From IMG/VR virus record IMGVR_UViG_3300043449_001412, positions 1 through 21,858 of that record: DNA of 21,858 bases; one strand, 5' to 3'. The notes beneath the pieces are model-generated. The model had not been told where the DNA came from. It saw only the letters and a list, made by a program, of their open reading frames with translations, and did not search any database. Shown in pieces: positions 14,016 through 19,789 of the stretch. The position numbers and the translations under genes were made by a program. The DNA comes from a virus. Position 1 is the stretch's first letter; the number at the start of each line of letters is the position of its first letter.

Positions 14016-14033
14016 GGAGGGCTGGACCCCTCC
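14016..14033 (-). promoter_or_regulatory. GTCCAG-loop hairpin 2
   Basis: Six-bp perfect stem (GGAGGG/CCCTCC, read on the minus strand) around GTCCAG. It lies 5 bases before ACAGGAG's AGGAG and controls the 71-aa gene. The closing pair is G-C rather than the more common T-A. Confidence 0.85.
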
Positions 14034-14036
14034 GCA

Positions 14037-14059
14037 GAGGGCGCCGCTTGGACGCCCTC
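14037..14059 (-). other. GC-rich hairpin after the 161-aa gene
   Basis: Arms GAGGGCG and CGCCCTC with a nine-base loop, located a few bases upstream of hairpin 2. It follows the stop of the 161-aa gene directly. It has no T-run, so RNA protection or processing is as likely as termination. Confidence 0.6.
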
Positions 14060-14069
14060 GCCGGAACTG

Positions 14070-14555
14070 TCAGCGCACCGTAAACTCGTTTCGCTTGGCG
14101 AGGCTCCAAGCGGCGTTCCACAGTTCAAAGTCTTCGGGCTCTTCTCCCGTCTCCGGGTCTTCGCCCTCACACTCGCGCCCCACGACCTTTGTGAAGGCCT
14201 CGTCCATTGCCATGTTGGCGTCGCAGAAGTCGTGCGAGTGGCAGACGTTCGGGTTGTCCTGCGCGCGGTTGCGCTGAACGACTGCCACCATTTGCTCCAC
14301 GGTCAGCCAATCTCGCAGGACGCGCGAAAAGGCCTTGGACAGTTTCAGCACCTTGTCCTCGAACACGACCGCGCGATGCCACGCCGCCTCGAAGTCGTCC
14401 AGCCACTCGCGCTGGCTGTTCGTCAGTTCCGCGCCGTGTGCGTGGCGCAGGTGTTCCACTGGCAGTGATTCGTCGAAGTCGTTTGCGACGAGCCACTCGC
14501 CATAAATGTCACTGAGCCGGTCGCTGTCTTTGATGTTGTCGAAGTCGCGTTGCAT
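14070..14555 (-). CDS. Hypothetical acidic protein, 161 aa
   Basis: 161 aa from the ATG at 14555 (MQRDFDNIKDSDRLSDIYGE), placed nine bases after AGGAG. A helical N-terminal half (EWLDDFEAAWHRAVVFEDK, later SRVLRDWLTVEQMVAVVQRN) is followed by a cysteine/histidine segment CHSHDFCDANMAMDEAF and an acidic loop. The CHSHDFCD cluster could bind a metal ion. No family recognised. Related-looking small acidic proteins with such clusters are common among phage early genes. It is the second gene of the leftward operon. Confidence 0.8.
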   Translation of the reverse strand: MQRDFDNIKDSDRLSDIYGEWLVANDFDESLPVEHLRHAHGAELTNSQREWLDDFEAAWHRAVVFEDKVLKLSKAFSRVLRDWLTVEQMVAVVQRNRAQDNPNVCHSHDFCDANMAMDEAFTKVVGRECEGEDPETGEEPEDFELWNAAWSLAKRNEFTVR

Positions 14556-14577
14556 CTGTTTCTCCTGTTTGCTGTGT

Positions 14578-14595
14578 GAAGGTCTGGACACCTTC
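14578..14595 (-). promoter_or_regulatory. GTCCAG-loop hairpin 3
   Basis: Six-bp stem GAAGGT/ACCTTC with loop GTCCAG read on the minus strand. It is followed by an 11-base A/C-rich spacer and ACAGGAG before the 161-aa gene. The stem sequence is unrelated to those of hairpins 2 and 4. Confidence 0.88.
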
Positions 14596-14599
14596 GCGA

Positions 14600-14621
14600 G
14601 GGGCGCCTTGTGAGACGCCCC
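14600..14621 (-). other. GC-rich hairpin after the 107-aa gene
   Basis: Arms GGGGCG and CGCCCC with a ten-base loop, a few bases upstream of hairpin 3 and just after the stop of the 107-aa gene. It occupies the same relative position as the hairpin at 14037-14059. Confidence 0.6.
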
Positions 14622-14632
14622 CACCGAAATTG

Positions 14633-14956
14633 TCACTTGTCGAGGATCAGAGCGCGCTCCAACCCGATACGCGCTGTCTCGTCGTTGATCGCCTTGAGGA
14701 TTGCATCCCAGTCGTCGGTGCTGACGATGTCCTGTTCGGTCATCGTGCCGTCGCCCGTGCGATACAGCGTGAAACGCGCCGTGTCGGGGTAGTCGCGCTT
14801 TTGCGGATCAAGGTAGTCGACGAAGATCGCCAGCGAAATCGCCTCGTTGCAGAAATTGGGGCATGCGTCGTTGCACCATGACGTGTCGACGAAACCCTCT
14901 GGGATGTTTGGCATCGTGGCCGGGTCGAAGTCTGGAAACTCTTCTCTGTAGGTCAT
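14633..14956 (-). CDS. Hypothetical acidic protein, 107 aa
   Basis: 107 aa, beginning MTYREEFPDFDPATMPNIPE. It contains WCNDACPNFCNEAISLAIFV, with three closely spaced cysteines that could bind a metal, then a strand-rich middle (DTARFTLYRTGDG) and a C-terminal helix with charged residues. The ATG follows AGGAGAGACAG. It is the first gene of the leftward operon, driven by a recognisable promoter at 15003-15031 with a hairpin at the transcript start. I recall similar uncharacterised proteins in other phages but cannot name a function. Confidence 0.82.
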   Translation of the reverse strand: MTYREEFPDFDPATMPNIPEGFVDTSWCNDACPNFCNEAISLAIFVDYLDPQKRDYPDTARFTLYRTGDGTMTEQDIVSTDDWDAILKAINDETARIGLERALILDK

Positions 14957-14978
14957 CTGTCTCTCCTGTTCATTTCAA

Positions 14979-14996
14979 GCGCCTCTGGACAGGCGC
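14979..14996 (-). promoter_or_regulatory. GTCCAG-loop hairpin 4 at the predicted 5' end of the leftward transcript
   Basis: Six-bp stem GCGCCT/AGGCGC around GTCCAG on the minus strand. Its first base is 7 bases after the -10 box, so the mRNA should begin with this hairpin. It is followed by an 11-base spacer and ACAGGAG. Confidence 0.88.
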
Positions 14997-15002
14997 CCCC
15001 CC

Positions 15003-15031
15003 TATATAGCGGATCGCTACACGACAGACAA
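15003..15031 (-). promoter_or_regulatory. Sigma70-type promoter of the leftward small-gene operon
   Basis: On the minus strand, TTGTCT (15031-15026) and TATATA (15008-15003) are separated by 17 bases. Four of six bases match consensus in each box, and the spacing is ideal. The predicted start is near 14996, at the base of hairpin 4. Confidence 0.65.
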
Positions 15032-15045
15032 GCGATTTTTGGCTA

Positions 15046-15074
15046 TTGACTTCATCTGTGACTAGCGCCATTCT
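15046..15074 (+). promoter_or_regulatory. Sigma70-type promoter of the rightward small-gene operon
   Basis: TTGACT (15046-15051, five of six matches) and CATTCT (15069-15074, three of six) are separated by 17 bases. The predicted start near 15081 coincides with the base of hairpin 5. The two promoters lie back to back. Confidence 0.5.
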
Positions 15075-15081
15075 GTCGCCT

Positions 15082-15097
15082 GTCCTGTCCAGAGGAC
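15082..15097 (+). promoter_or_regulatory. GTCCAG-loop hairpin 5 at the predicted 5' end of the rightward transcript
   Basis: Five-bp stem GTCCT/AGGAC (extendable by a wobble pair) around GTCCAG, followed after six bases by the AGGAG of the 65-aa gene. Confidence 0.85.
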
Positions 15098-15114
15098 GAA
15101 CACAGGAGACTGCA

Positions 15115-15312
15115 ATGCTAATTGTTCGTGAAATCATCTCAGCTTTCGAGATGCCCATAATTGGCCGCGCCAAAAACATTCATGAGGCGCTGCAAATGAT
15201 CCCGAGCGCGTATCACTCGCTCGAAGAAGATCGCGACCACCCCGGCCATTACGACCTGATGAATCTGCGCGGCCAGCAGTTCACGATTGAACCAGAAAAG
15301 AACGCAGCGTGA
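15115..15312 (+). CDS. Small protein, 65 aa
   Basis: 65 aa, beginning MLIVREIISAFEMPIIGRAK. An N-terminal amphipathic stretch is followed by polar, histidine-rich sequence (EEDRDHPGHYDLMNLRGQQF). The ATG at 15115 is chosen over upstream in-frame starts because AGGAG lies 8 bases before it in the ACAGGAG context and hairpin 5 precedes that. It is the first gene of the rightward operon. Function unknown; no family recognised. Confidence 0.78.
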   Translation: MLIVREIISAFEMPIIGRAKNIHEALQMIPSAYHSLEEDRDHPGHYDLMNLRGQQFTIEPEKNAA

Positions 15313-15324
15313 TGCTTGCGTATT

Positions 15325-15362
15325 GCGGGCGGGCTACGGCCCTCCCGCGATGCAGAGGCATC
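15325..15362 (+). other. Tandem intergenic hairpins
   Basis: A GC-rich hairpin (GCGGG and CCCGC with inner GGGC/GCCC pairing, 15325-15348) is immediately followed by GATGC/GCATC around AGAG (15349-15362). Both lie between the stop of the 65-aa gene and hairpin 6. Confidence 0.6.
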
Positions 15363-15368
15363 CCCTCT

Positions 15369-15386
15369 CGCTCTGTCCAGAGAGCG
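15369..15386 (+). promoter_or_regulatory. GTCCAG-loop hairpin 6
   Basis: Six-bp stem CGCTCT/AGAGCG around GTCCAG. AGGAG of the 85-aa gene follows after six bases (CAATAC). Confidence 0.9.
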
Positions 15387-15403
15387 CAATACAGGAGAAG
15401 ACA

Positions 15404-15661
15404 ATGCAGATCATCGAAACAAAATATATCGGCGCGACAAATCATCGCGGCTCTCGCGTTTCCGCCAAGGCGTCTGGCTGCGGAGCGAAAGTGGTCGTTT
15501 CGTGGGATTACGAACTGAACGCCGAAGCGAACCACAAACGCGCCGCCCACGCCCTCATGGAAAAACTCGACTGGGTCGGAAAATATGTTGGCGGTCACAC
15601 AAAGACCGGCATGGCGTTCGTTTGCGCCGACGACAGGTTCTCATACTCGGTCGAGCGCTGA
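15404..15661 (+). CDS. Small conserved phage protein, 85 aa
   Basis: 85 aa, beginning MQIIETKYIGATNHRGSRVS. The first half is a beta-rich segment (GATNHRGSRVSAKASGCGAK, then VVVSWDYELNAEANH), the second a helix and strands ending FSYSVER. I recall similar short uncharacterised proteins (KY.G.TN.RGSR followed by a Y.LN motif) in phages and Proteobacteria. AGGAG lies eight bases before the ATG. It is the second gene of the rightward operon. Function unknown. Confidence 0.85.
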   Translation: MQIIETKYIGATNHRGSRVSAKASGCGAKVVVSWDYELNAEANHKRAAHALMEKLDWVGKYVGGHTKTGMAFVCADDRFSYSVER

Positions 15662-15671
15662 CCTTTGCGTT

Positions 15672-15720
15672 TTTGGGGCGGGTTACGGCCCTCCCCAAAG
15701 CCGGAACGATCAGCCGTTCC
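15672..15720 (+). other. Tandem intergenic hairpins with a decayed GTCCAG-like copy
   Basis: TTTGGGG and CCCCAAA arms with inner GGG/CCC pairing (15672-15699) are followed by GGAACG/CGTTCC around ATCAGC (15703-15720). The second stem is identical to that of hairpin 8, but the loop differs from GTCCAG, as if the element had been duplicated and altered. Confidence 0.65.
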
Positions 15721-15740
15721 CCGCGCTGTCCAGAGCGCGG
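15721..15740 (+). promoter_or_regulatory. GTCCAG-loop hairpin 7
   Basis: Seven-bp stem CCGCGCT/AGCGCGG around GTCCAG, the longest stem of the family. AGGAG of the next gene follows after five bases (CACAC). Confidence 0.9.
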
Positions 15741-15757
15741 CACACAGGAGAGAAAAC

Positions 15758-15955
15758 ATGCGTATTGTCCCTATTCAGCAAATCGCCTCCGCCCGCAATG
15801 GCCGTTATCAGGTCTGGGCGAGGTGGGATGACGACGCGATGATCTATGAACTGTTCGCGAGCGCCGCCGCCGACGACTACGTAGGATGCGCCGCCGACAT
15901 GCACGAGGCGCGCGACATTGCGCAGCGACTGATTCGCGAGTGGCAGTCGTTCTGA
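15758..15955 (+). CDS. Small protein, 65 aa
   Basis: 65 aa, beginning MRIVPIQQIASARNGRYQVW. Three beta strands (YQVWARWDDDAMIYELFAS) are followed by a C-terminal helix (MHEARDIAQRLIREWQSF), an arrangement seen in many small phage regulators. AGGAG lies seven bases before the ATG. No family recognised. Third gene of the rightward operon. Confidence 0.8.
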   Translation: MRIVPIQQIASARNGRYQVWARWDDDAMIYELFASAAADDYVGCAADMHEARDIAQRLIREWQSF

Positions 15956-15965
15956 CCTTTGCGTT

Positions 15966-15993
15966 TTGCGGGCGGGCTCACGCTCTCCCGCAA
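15966..15993 (+). other. Intergenic GC-rich hairpin
   Basis: Perfect seven-bp arms TTGCGGG and CCCGCAA around a loop. The sequence from the stop codon to the first arm (ACCTTTGCGTTTTG) is shared with the gap after the 85-aa gene, so these gaps are related copies. Confidence 0.65.
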
Positions 15994-15996
15994 GGC

Positions 15997-16014
15997 GGAA
16001 CGGTCCAGCGTTCC
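15997..16014 (+). promoter_or_regulatory. GTCCAG-loop hairpin 8
   Basis: Six-bp stem GGAACG/CGTTCC around GTCCAG. AGGAG of the 96-aa gene follows after seven bases. The closing pair is G-C. Confidence 0.9.
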
Positions 16015-16032
16015 ATCAAACAGGAGAATGCA

Positions 16033-16323
16033 ATGCCGACAGAATCTTTTGTCTGTTACGGAGAAGGAAAAACCGCGCAAGAAGCCTTCGACAGCGAGCG
16101 CGCTGCGTTTCGTGAGGCGTGGGGCGGGCAGGAATACACTGGCACAATTGCGGAGAAGGATTCCTTCGTGATGATCGACCTTCCCGCAGGCGAGGACGCC
16201 GAGGCGTATGCCTATAGTCTGATCGACGCCAACGATCCACGCATAGCCGACAAATACGGGCCTGCGGGCTGCATTGAGGTAGGCGGCGACGAGTGGCTGT
16301 TCTTTGGTCTGTCCATTGGTTGA
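16033..16323 (+). CDS. Small acidic protein, paralog A
   Basis: 96 aa. It contains GKTAQEAF near residue 12, YTGTIAEKDSFVMI in the middle and DKYGPAGCIEVGGDEWLFFG at the C-terminus. The next gene encodes a clear relative with the same three blocks, so they arose by tandem duplication. Acidic and mixed alpha/beta. I recall uncharacterised bacterial and phage proteins with this YTG-IAEK-SFV pattern, but no function. AGGAG lies seven bases before the ATG at 16033. Confidence 0.85.
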   Translation: MPTESFVCYGEGKTAQEAFDSERAAFREAWGGQEYTGTIAEKDSFVMIDLPAGEDAEAYAYSLIDANDPRIADKYGPAGCIEVGGDEWLFFGLSIG

Positions 16324-16371
16324 AAGCATGACGCCGGGGGCGGGTGGCGCCGCCCCCCCCGGGATGCTTTC
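16322..16371 (+). other. Intergenic long hairpin overlapping the stop codon
   Basis: GAAAGCAT (16322-16329, starting inside the stop codon) pairs with ATGCTTTC (16364-16371). It encloses a very GC-rich inner stem (CCGGGGG with CCCCCGG). This is the strongest intergenic stem in the rightward operon and could slow or stop transcription. Confidence 0.7.
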
Positions 16372-16375
16372 CCCT

Positions 16376-16393
16376 CGCCCTGTCCAGAGGGCG
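16376..16393 (+). promoter_or_regulatory. GTCCAG-loop hairpin 9
   Basis: Six-bp stem CGCCCT/AGGGCG around GTCCAG. AGGAG of the 98-aa gene follows after nine bases. Confidence 0.9.
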
Positions 16394-16413
16394 TGAACAC
16401 ACAGGAGAAAAAA

Positions 16414-16710
16414 ATGGGTGCGCAGATATTCTCAACCCAAGCCCCCGGCAAAACAGCGCAGGAGGCTTTTAACAACGCAGTCCGCGAGGCGCAGCATGAA
16501 TACGGCCACAGCGGATACACCGGGTCGATCGCGGAGAAAGACTCCTTCGTCATGATCAAAGACCCAATCCCCGGCGACATGAGCGTGAGCGAATACGCCT
16601 ACAAGCTTGTGATGGATCAAGACCCGCGCATCGACGACAAATGGGGGCCTGCGGGCTGTATTCATCTGGGCGGCAATAACTGGCTCTTTTTCGGCATCGC
16701 CTCGTCCTGA
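16414..16710 (+). CDS. Small acidic protein, paralog B
   Basis: 98 aa, beginning MGAQIFSTQAPGKTAQEAF. It shares GKTAQEAF, YTG.IAEKDSFVMI, YAY.L, DPRI.DK and GPAGCI..GG..WLFFG with paralog A, roughly half of all positions by eye. The ATG at 16414 follows AGGAG with an A-rich spacer; an in-frame start 21 bases earlier would lie inside hairpin 9 and is rejected. It is the last gene with a GTCCAG hairpin. Function unknown. Confidence 0.85.
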   Translation: MGAQIFSTQAPGKTAQEAFNNAVREAQHEYGHSGYTGSIAEKDSFVMIKDPIPGDMSVSEYAYKLVMDQDPRIDDKWGPAGCIHLGGNNWLFFGIASS

Positions 16711-16718
16711 CCCACCCA

Positions 16719-16757
16719 CGCCCCGCTCGCGGTTGATTCTGCGGGCGGGTTTTCTTT
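16719..16757 (+). terminator. Intrinsic terminator after the rightward hairpin operon
   Basis: CCCGC (16722-16726) pairs with GCGGG (16741-16745), with a bulged extension, and is followed by GGGTTTTCTTT. The T-rich tail makes termination likely, though some read-through into the next gene is possible because it has no other obvious promoter. Confidence 0.6.
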
Positions 16758-16783
16758 ATCCTTCGTCTCACAGGAGACCGACC

Positions 16784-16999
16784 ATGCGTAAACTGATTTT
16801 CGCCGCCCTTGCGCTTGCCCCCGGCGTGGCGCAGGCGGGGTACCTCGACCGCGTGCCGACCGACAATGCCTACCACTATGACCGGCGCGACGACCCCATG
16901 CCGCGCGATTACGAGCGCCCCTACCAGCCACCGCCGGTCGAGCAAAAGTGCATATCCATTCCGCTGGACGACGGTCGGTCTGTCATCAAATGCCGGTAA
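16784..16999 (+). CDS. Small exported protein
   Basis: 71 aa. MRKLIFAALALAPGVAQA is a classical Sec signal peptide with an AQA cleavage site, leaving a mature peptide of about 53 residues. The mature part is rich in Tyr, Asp, Arg and Pro (DRRDDPMPRDYERPYQPPP) and has two cysteines (EQKCISIP and IKCR), which could form a disulfide in the periplasm. ACAGGAG precedes the ATG. It keeps the ribosome binding site of the preceding genes but not the hairpin. No family recognised. Confidence 0.8.
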   Translation: MRKLIFAALALAPGVAQAGYLDRVPTDNAYHYDRRDDPMPRDYERPYQPPPVEQKCISIPLDDGRSVIKCR

Positions 17000-17193
17000 C
17001 CGACCCGCAGACGCGGCAGGCGCGCAGCCGGGCAGCTCGGATTGCTGAAGGGGGGCGTGCGGTGCATGTCGTCCTGACGCCGGACGAGGCTCGCGCCCTC
17101 GACATGATCAAGCAAAGTCTCAGCCTCGGAGGCCGGGACGCGATCGGCGCCGCGCTCCTGAGAACGGCGTCGAGATTGCCGAAAAAGCGCTGA
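16990..17193 (+). CDS. Ribbon-helix-helix-like protein
   Basis: 67 aa from the ATG at 16990 (MPVTDPQTRQARSRAAR). The basic N-terminus is followed by a strand (AVHVVLTPDEARALDMI) and helices (GGRDAIGAALLRTASRL), the pattern of ribbon-helix-helix DNA-binding proteins. The start lies within the last codons of the exported-protein gene, overlapping it by 10 bases, so translation is coupled. An upstream in-frame ATG is less likely. It may be an autoregulator or a repressor for the operon; the target is unknown. Confidence 0.7.
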   Translation: MPVTDPQTRQARSRAARIAEGGRAVHVVLTPDEARALDMIKQSLSLGGRDAIGAALLRTASRLPKKR

Positions 17194-17253
17194 ACTGAGC
17201 GCCGCGCATTGACTTGACCCTGGCCCAGGCGCGTCCAGGCGGCGCAAAATTCT

Positions 17254-17297
17254 ATCGCCCCGCGTTCACACCTATATGTGCGCGGGGCGATTTTTTT
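17254..17297 (+). terminator. Strong intrinsic terminator
   Basis: Eleven-bp perfect stem (ATCGCCCCGCG at 17254-17264 with CGCGGGGCGAT at 17281-17291), with a further CACA/TGTG inner stem and a run of seven T residues. It ends the rightward operon and sits at the tail of the convergent leftward operon, which it may also serve weakly. Confidence 0.9.
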
Positions 17298-17481
17298 ATT
17301 GTGGCGACGTATCCAATACGAAACGAAGATACATCACCTCGTCCCGGCATTCCTCGATAACTTCTTCCGCCCGCGCCAGATCGACCTGCAAATCGTGCGC
17401 CCTCCGCGCCAGCTCGACATGCTCAAGGCGATTTTTGTGCAGTTTTTTCCATATCGCCTGTTCGACTTCGACCGTTCCCAT
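17296..17481 (-). CDS. Small coiled-coil protein
   Basis: 61 aa, beginning MGTVEVEQAIWKKLHKNR. It is helical with repeated Glu/Leu/Ala and a probable coiled coil (LARRAHDLQVDLARAEEVIE). GGAG lies seven bases before the ATG. It starts 10 bases after the primase stop and is the last gene of the leftward replication operon. No family recognised. Confidence 0.75.
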   Translation of the reverse strand: MGTVEVEQAIWKKLHKNRLEHVELARRAHDLQVDLARAEEVIEECRDEVMYLRFVLDTSPQ

Positions 17482-17491
17482 TGCCGCTCTC

Positions 17492-19789
17492 CTACGTCAG
17501 GATCGTATAAATTCGGTTCGTCATGTTCAGCCCGGTCACGGTCTGCTTGACCCGGCCCGCCTCGACGAGGGCGTTGACGACTTCGTCCACCCGCTTTGAC
17601 GGCATCTTCACGGCGCGCATCAGGCGCATGCGCGTGACTTCCCCCCCCGCCTTCTTGATGAAGCCGTAGACCTTGTTCATCTCGGCCTCGAACGGGTTCT
17701 CGGAAATCTTGTCTTCCGTGTCCTCGCACATTGTGTCAGCGGCGCCGAAGACGTAGGTCGACGCCCACAACAGGTCGTCCTTTGTCACCGCCGGGTTGCG
17801 CCAGTCCCGTGAGATCGCGACGAGCGTGGCGACCCGGATCGTGTTCTCGGCGCATCGCACATAAAGCCCGTTCGATCGCGTCTTCGCGCGCCCGTGCTTC
17901 TCGATGTCCTTCCACGTGTCCTTCGCCTCGCTATTGGCGAACGGAACATCGAGCTTGTCTGCCGAGACGGGCGTCCTGCCGTCGCCGTGATAGTTGGCGC
18001 CTTCGAGGCTCTCCCGATCATAGACCTGCTTGCAGCCGACGATGATCTCGCCGGGAACGTCGGTGATGTCGTCCTGCGGGTCGCAGTCGATCGGCTCCTC
18101 GTCGTTGCGCAGGATGATGAAGCGGTTCAGCAGACCGTTCTCGACTTCCGACTTCGACATCTTCGCGTAGAGTTCGCCGGTCGTAGTTGCGCCGAAAATC
18201 GAGAAGTTCGGCCAGTGGACGACTTCCGCCTTGCGAGCTGCCGATTCCTTCGTCTTGTAGAGCTTGAAGTTGCGCGAGTAGATTTTCCTGATCTCAGCCG
18301 AGATGCCCGTCTCGTAGGTCGCCGCGTTGCGCGAAGAGCCCCGCCCGATCAGCCCGGCGCACTCGTCGATGCAGCACACGAGGTTCGGCTGGTTGAGGAG
18401 GGCCGAGAAGATCGCGACGTCCGATGAAAATTCACCTGGCCCGAGGTGGTCGATGAGCCCTGCGGCGCCGAGGATTTCAGCCACACCGTCCATCGGGTTC
18501 TGCTTTCCAAAGCCAGACGGCGCGGCGATGATCTGGTAGAGCGACGTTCCCGTCCCGGTCGGGCCACGGTATTGGCGACCAGTCAGGACAGACATGACGG
18601 CCAGCGCCGCGCCCATCGAGAACAGCGGCTGCTGAAAACGCGCCGACAGCGTGATGTGGTTCGCCATCATGCCAAGGAGGCCGGGAGCCTGCGTGACGTC
18701 GATCCGAGGCATCTTCATGGGCTCCCGCGCGGGCTCTTCCGGCGCCTCTGGGGGTGCAGCTTCATTGGTCTTGGGCGTGATGTTGTCGAACTGATTGTAG
18801 TTGAAATGGGCCAAGCCATAGACGAGATCCGCGAGGAACCTGTAGGCGTCTCCGGTCGTTAACTTACGGCACACGGCGACGAGATCGATCGGGCTGTAGC
18901 CCTTGGCGTTATCCCCGAAGTCCACGATGGCCGGGGAGCGCAGGTCGATCTTGAGGTTCTGGCTGCGGTCTTCGAGGTTGTTGCCCGTCGAGGAGTCTCG
19001 GAAGTTTGCGACAGCAATATAGCCGTTGCGCGTTGACTCCAATTTGAACAGGCCGAGCGTATGTATCCATTTCTCGACGTTCGCCCAGGCGTCCTGGTTC
19101 AGAATTTTGTAGGGCTTTGTCTGGTCGAAATTGTTGAAGCGCGGGTCGCCCGCCCTTGCCGCCGCGTTCATCGCGTGGCTGTGCGGCATCGTCTCGTCGT
19201 TGTAGCCTTGGTCGCGCAGCACATCCTTCAGCCGCTCGAACGTGTCCTCCGGCAGCTCGGGCAGGTCGTCCGGCTCGATCTCGTCGAGGGCATACTTGCC
19301 CGTCCATTTGTAGGGCTGTCCGGTTTTGGGATGGATCGACGGCGGCAGCACGGTCTGTCGCCCCTCCGCGAGGACGTCGACCAAGCGCACGATCCTGCCG
19401 TCGAACTTGGTGCCGTTGAACGCCGTCGAGGGGATCGACTTCGACCGGAAAAAGAAAGTCGCGCCCTTCTGCCCCTTCTTCACGACGTCTGTGTGCGGCA
19501 GGGCGCGCCTGACATCCTCGACGGCCTCGTCAACATCGACGTCGATCGCGACCACGTATTGAGACGCGCGCCCGAGGATCAGGCAGACGCCGCCGTCCGG
19601 CTTGTTCGCCCACGACGCGACCTGCCGCTCCGAGGGGAGGTTGGCCGTGTATTTGGAAGTCCAGTTCGACATGGGCTTCCACGCGCCGGAGATGAAGTCG
19701 GCGGGTATCTTGTCGCCCGGCATGCAGGGCACGGCGCAGAAGCCACGCTCGACCAGCCGGGCGCCATAGATTGCGTAGGGCGAACTCAC
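17492..19789 (-). CDS. Bifunctional primase-polymerase / helicase (Prim-Pol with DUF3987-like ATPase)
   Basis: 765 aa. The N-terminal Prim-Pol domain (about 1-170) has VVAIDVDVDE (metal-binding D83 and D85) and EGRQTVLPPSIHPKTGQPYKW, features of PF09250-like proteins that make primers. A middle region (about 255-330) contains DFGDNAKGYSPIDLVAVCRK. A DUF3987-like helicase follows: Walker A-like APSGFGKQ (423-430), Walker B LVCCIDECAG (470-479), then FSIFGATTTGELYAKMS and LLNRFIIL. The Walker A is unusual, with Ala for the first Gly and Gln for the last Thr/Ser. A winged-helix-like tail closes it. The GTG start overlaps the previous stop (GTGA) and has GGGAG seven bases upstream. This is the replication core of the phage. 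Confidence 0.9.
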   Translation of the reverse strand: MSSPYAIYGARLVERGFCAVPCMPGDKIPADFISGAWKPMSNWTSKYTANLPSERQVASWANKPDGGVCLILGRASQYVVAIDVDVDEAVEDVRRALPHTDVVKKGQKGATFFFRSKSIPSTAFNGTKFDGRIVRLVDVLAEGRQTVLPPSIHPKTGQPYKWTGKYALDEIEPDDLPELPEDTFERLKDVLRDQGYNDETMPHSHAMNAAARAGDPRFNNFDQTKPYKILNQDAWANVEKWIHTLGLFKLESTRNGYIAVANFRDSSTGNNLEDRSQNLKIDLRSPAIVDFGDNAKGYSPIDLVAVCRKLTTGDAYRFLADLVYGLAHFNYNQFDNITPKTNEAAPPEAPEEPAREPMKMPRIDVTQAPGLLGMMANHITLSARFQQPLFSMGAALAVMSVLTGRQYRGPTGTGTSLYQIIAAPSGFGKQNPMDGVAEILGAAGLIDHLGPGEFSSDVAIFSALLNQPNLVCCIDECAGLIGRGSSRNAATYETGISAEIRKIYSRNFKLYKTKESAARKAEVVHWPNFSIFGATTTGELYAKMSKSEVENGLLNRFIILRNDEEPIDCDPQDDITDVPGEIIVGCKQVYDRESLEGANYHGDGRTPVSADKLDVPFANSEAKDTWKDIEKHGRAKTRSNGLYVRCAENTIRVATLVAISRDWRNPAVTKDDLLWASTYVFGAADTMCEDTEDKISENPFEAEMNKVYGFIKKAGGEVTRMRLMRAVKMPSKRVDEVVNALVEAGRVKQTVTGLNMTNRIYTILT

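Noticed and set aside
14016-16393. GTCCAG hairpins as intrinsic terminators or a known riboswitch class
   Set aside because: No T-run follows any of them; they sit directly before ribosome binding sites, and no ligand-binding core of a known riboswitch is present around the short stem-loop.
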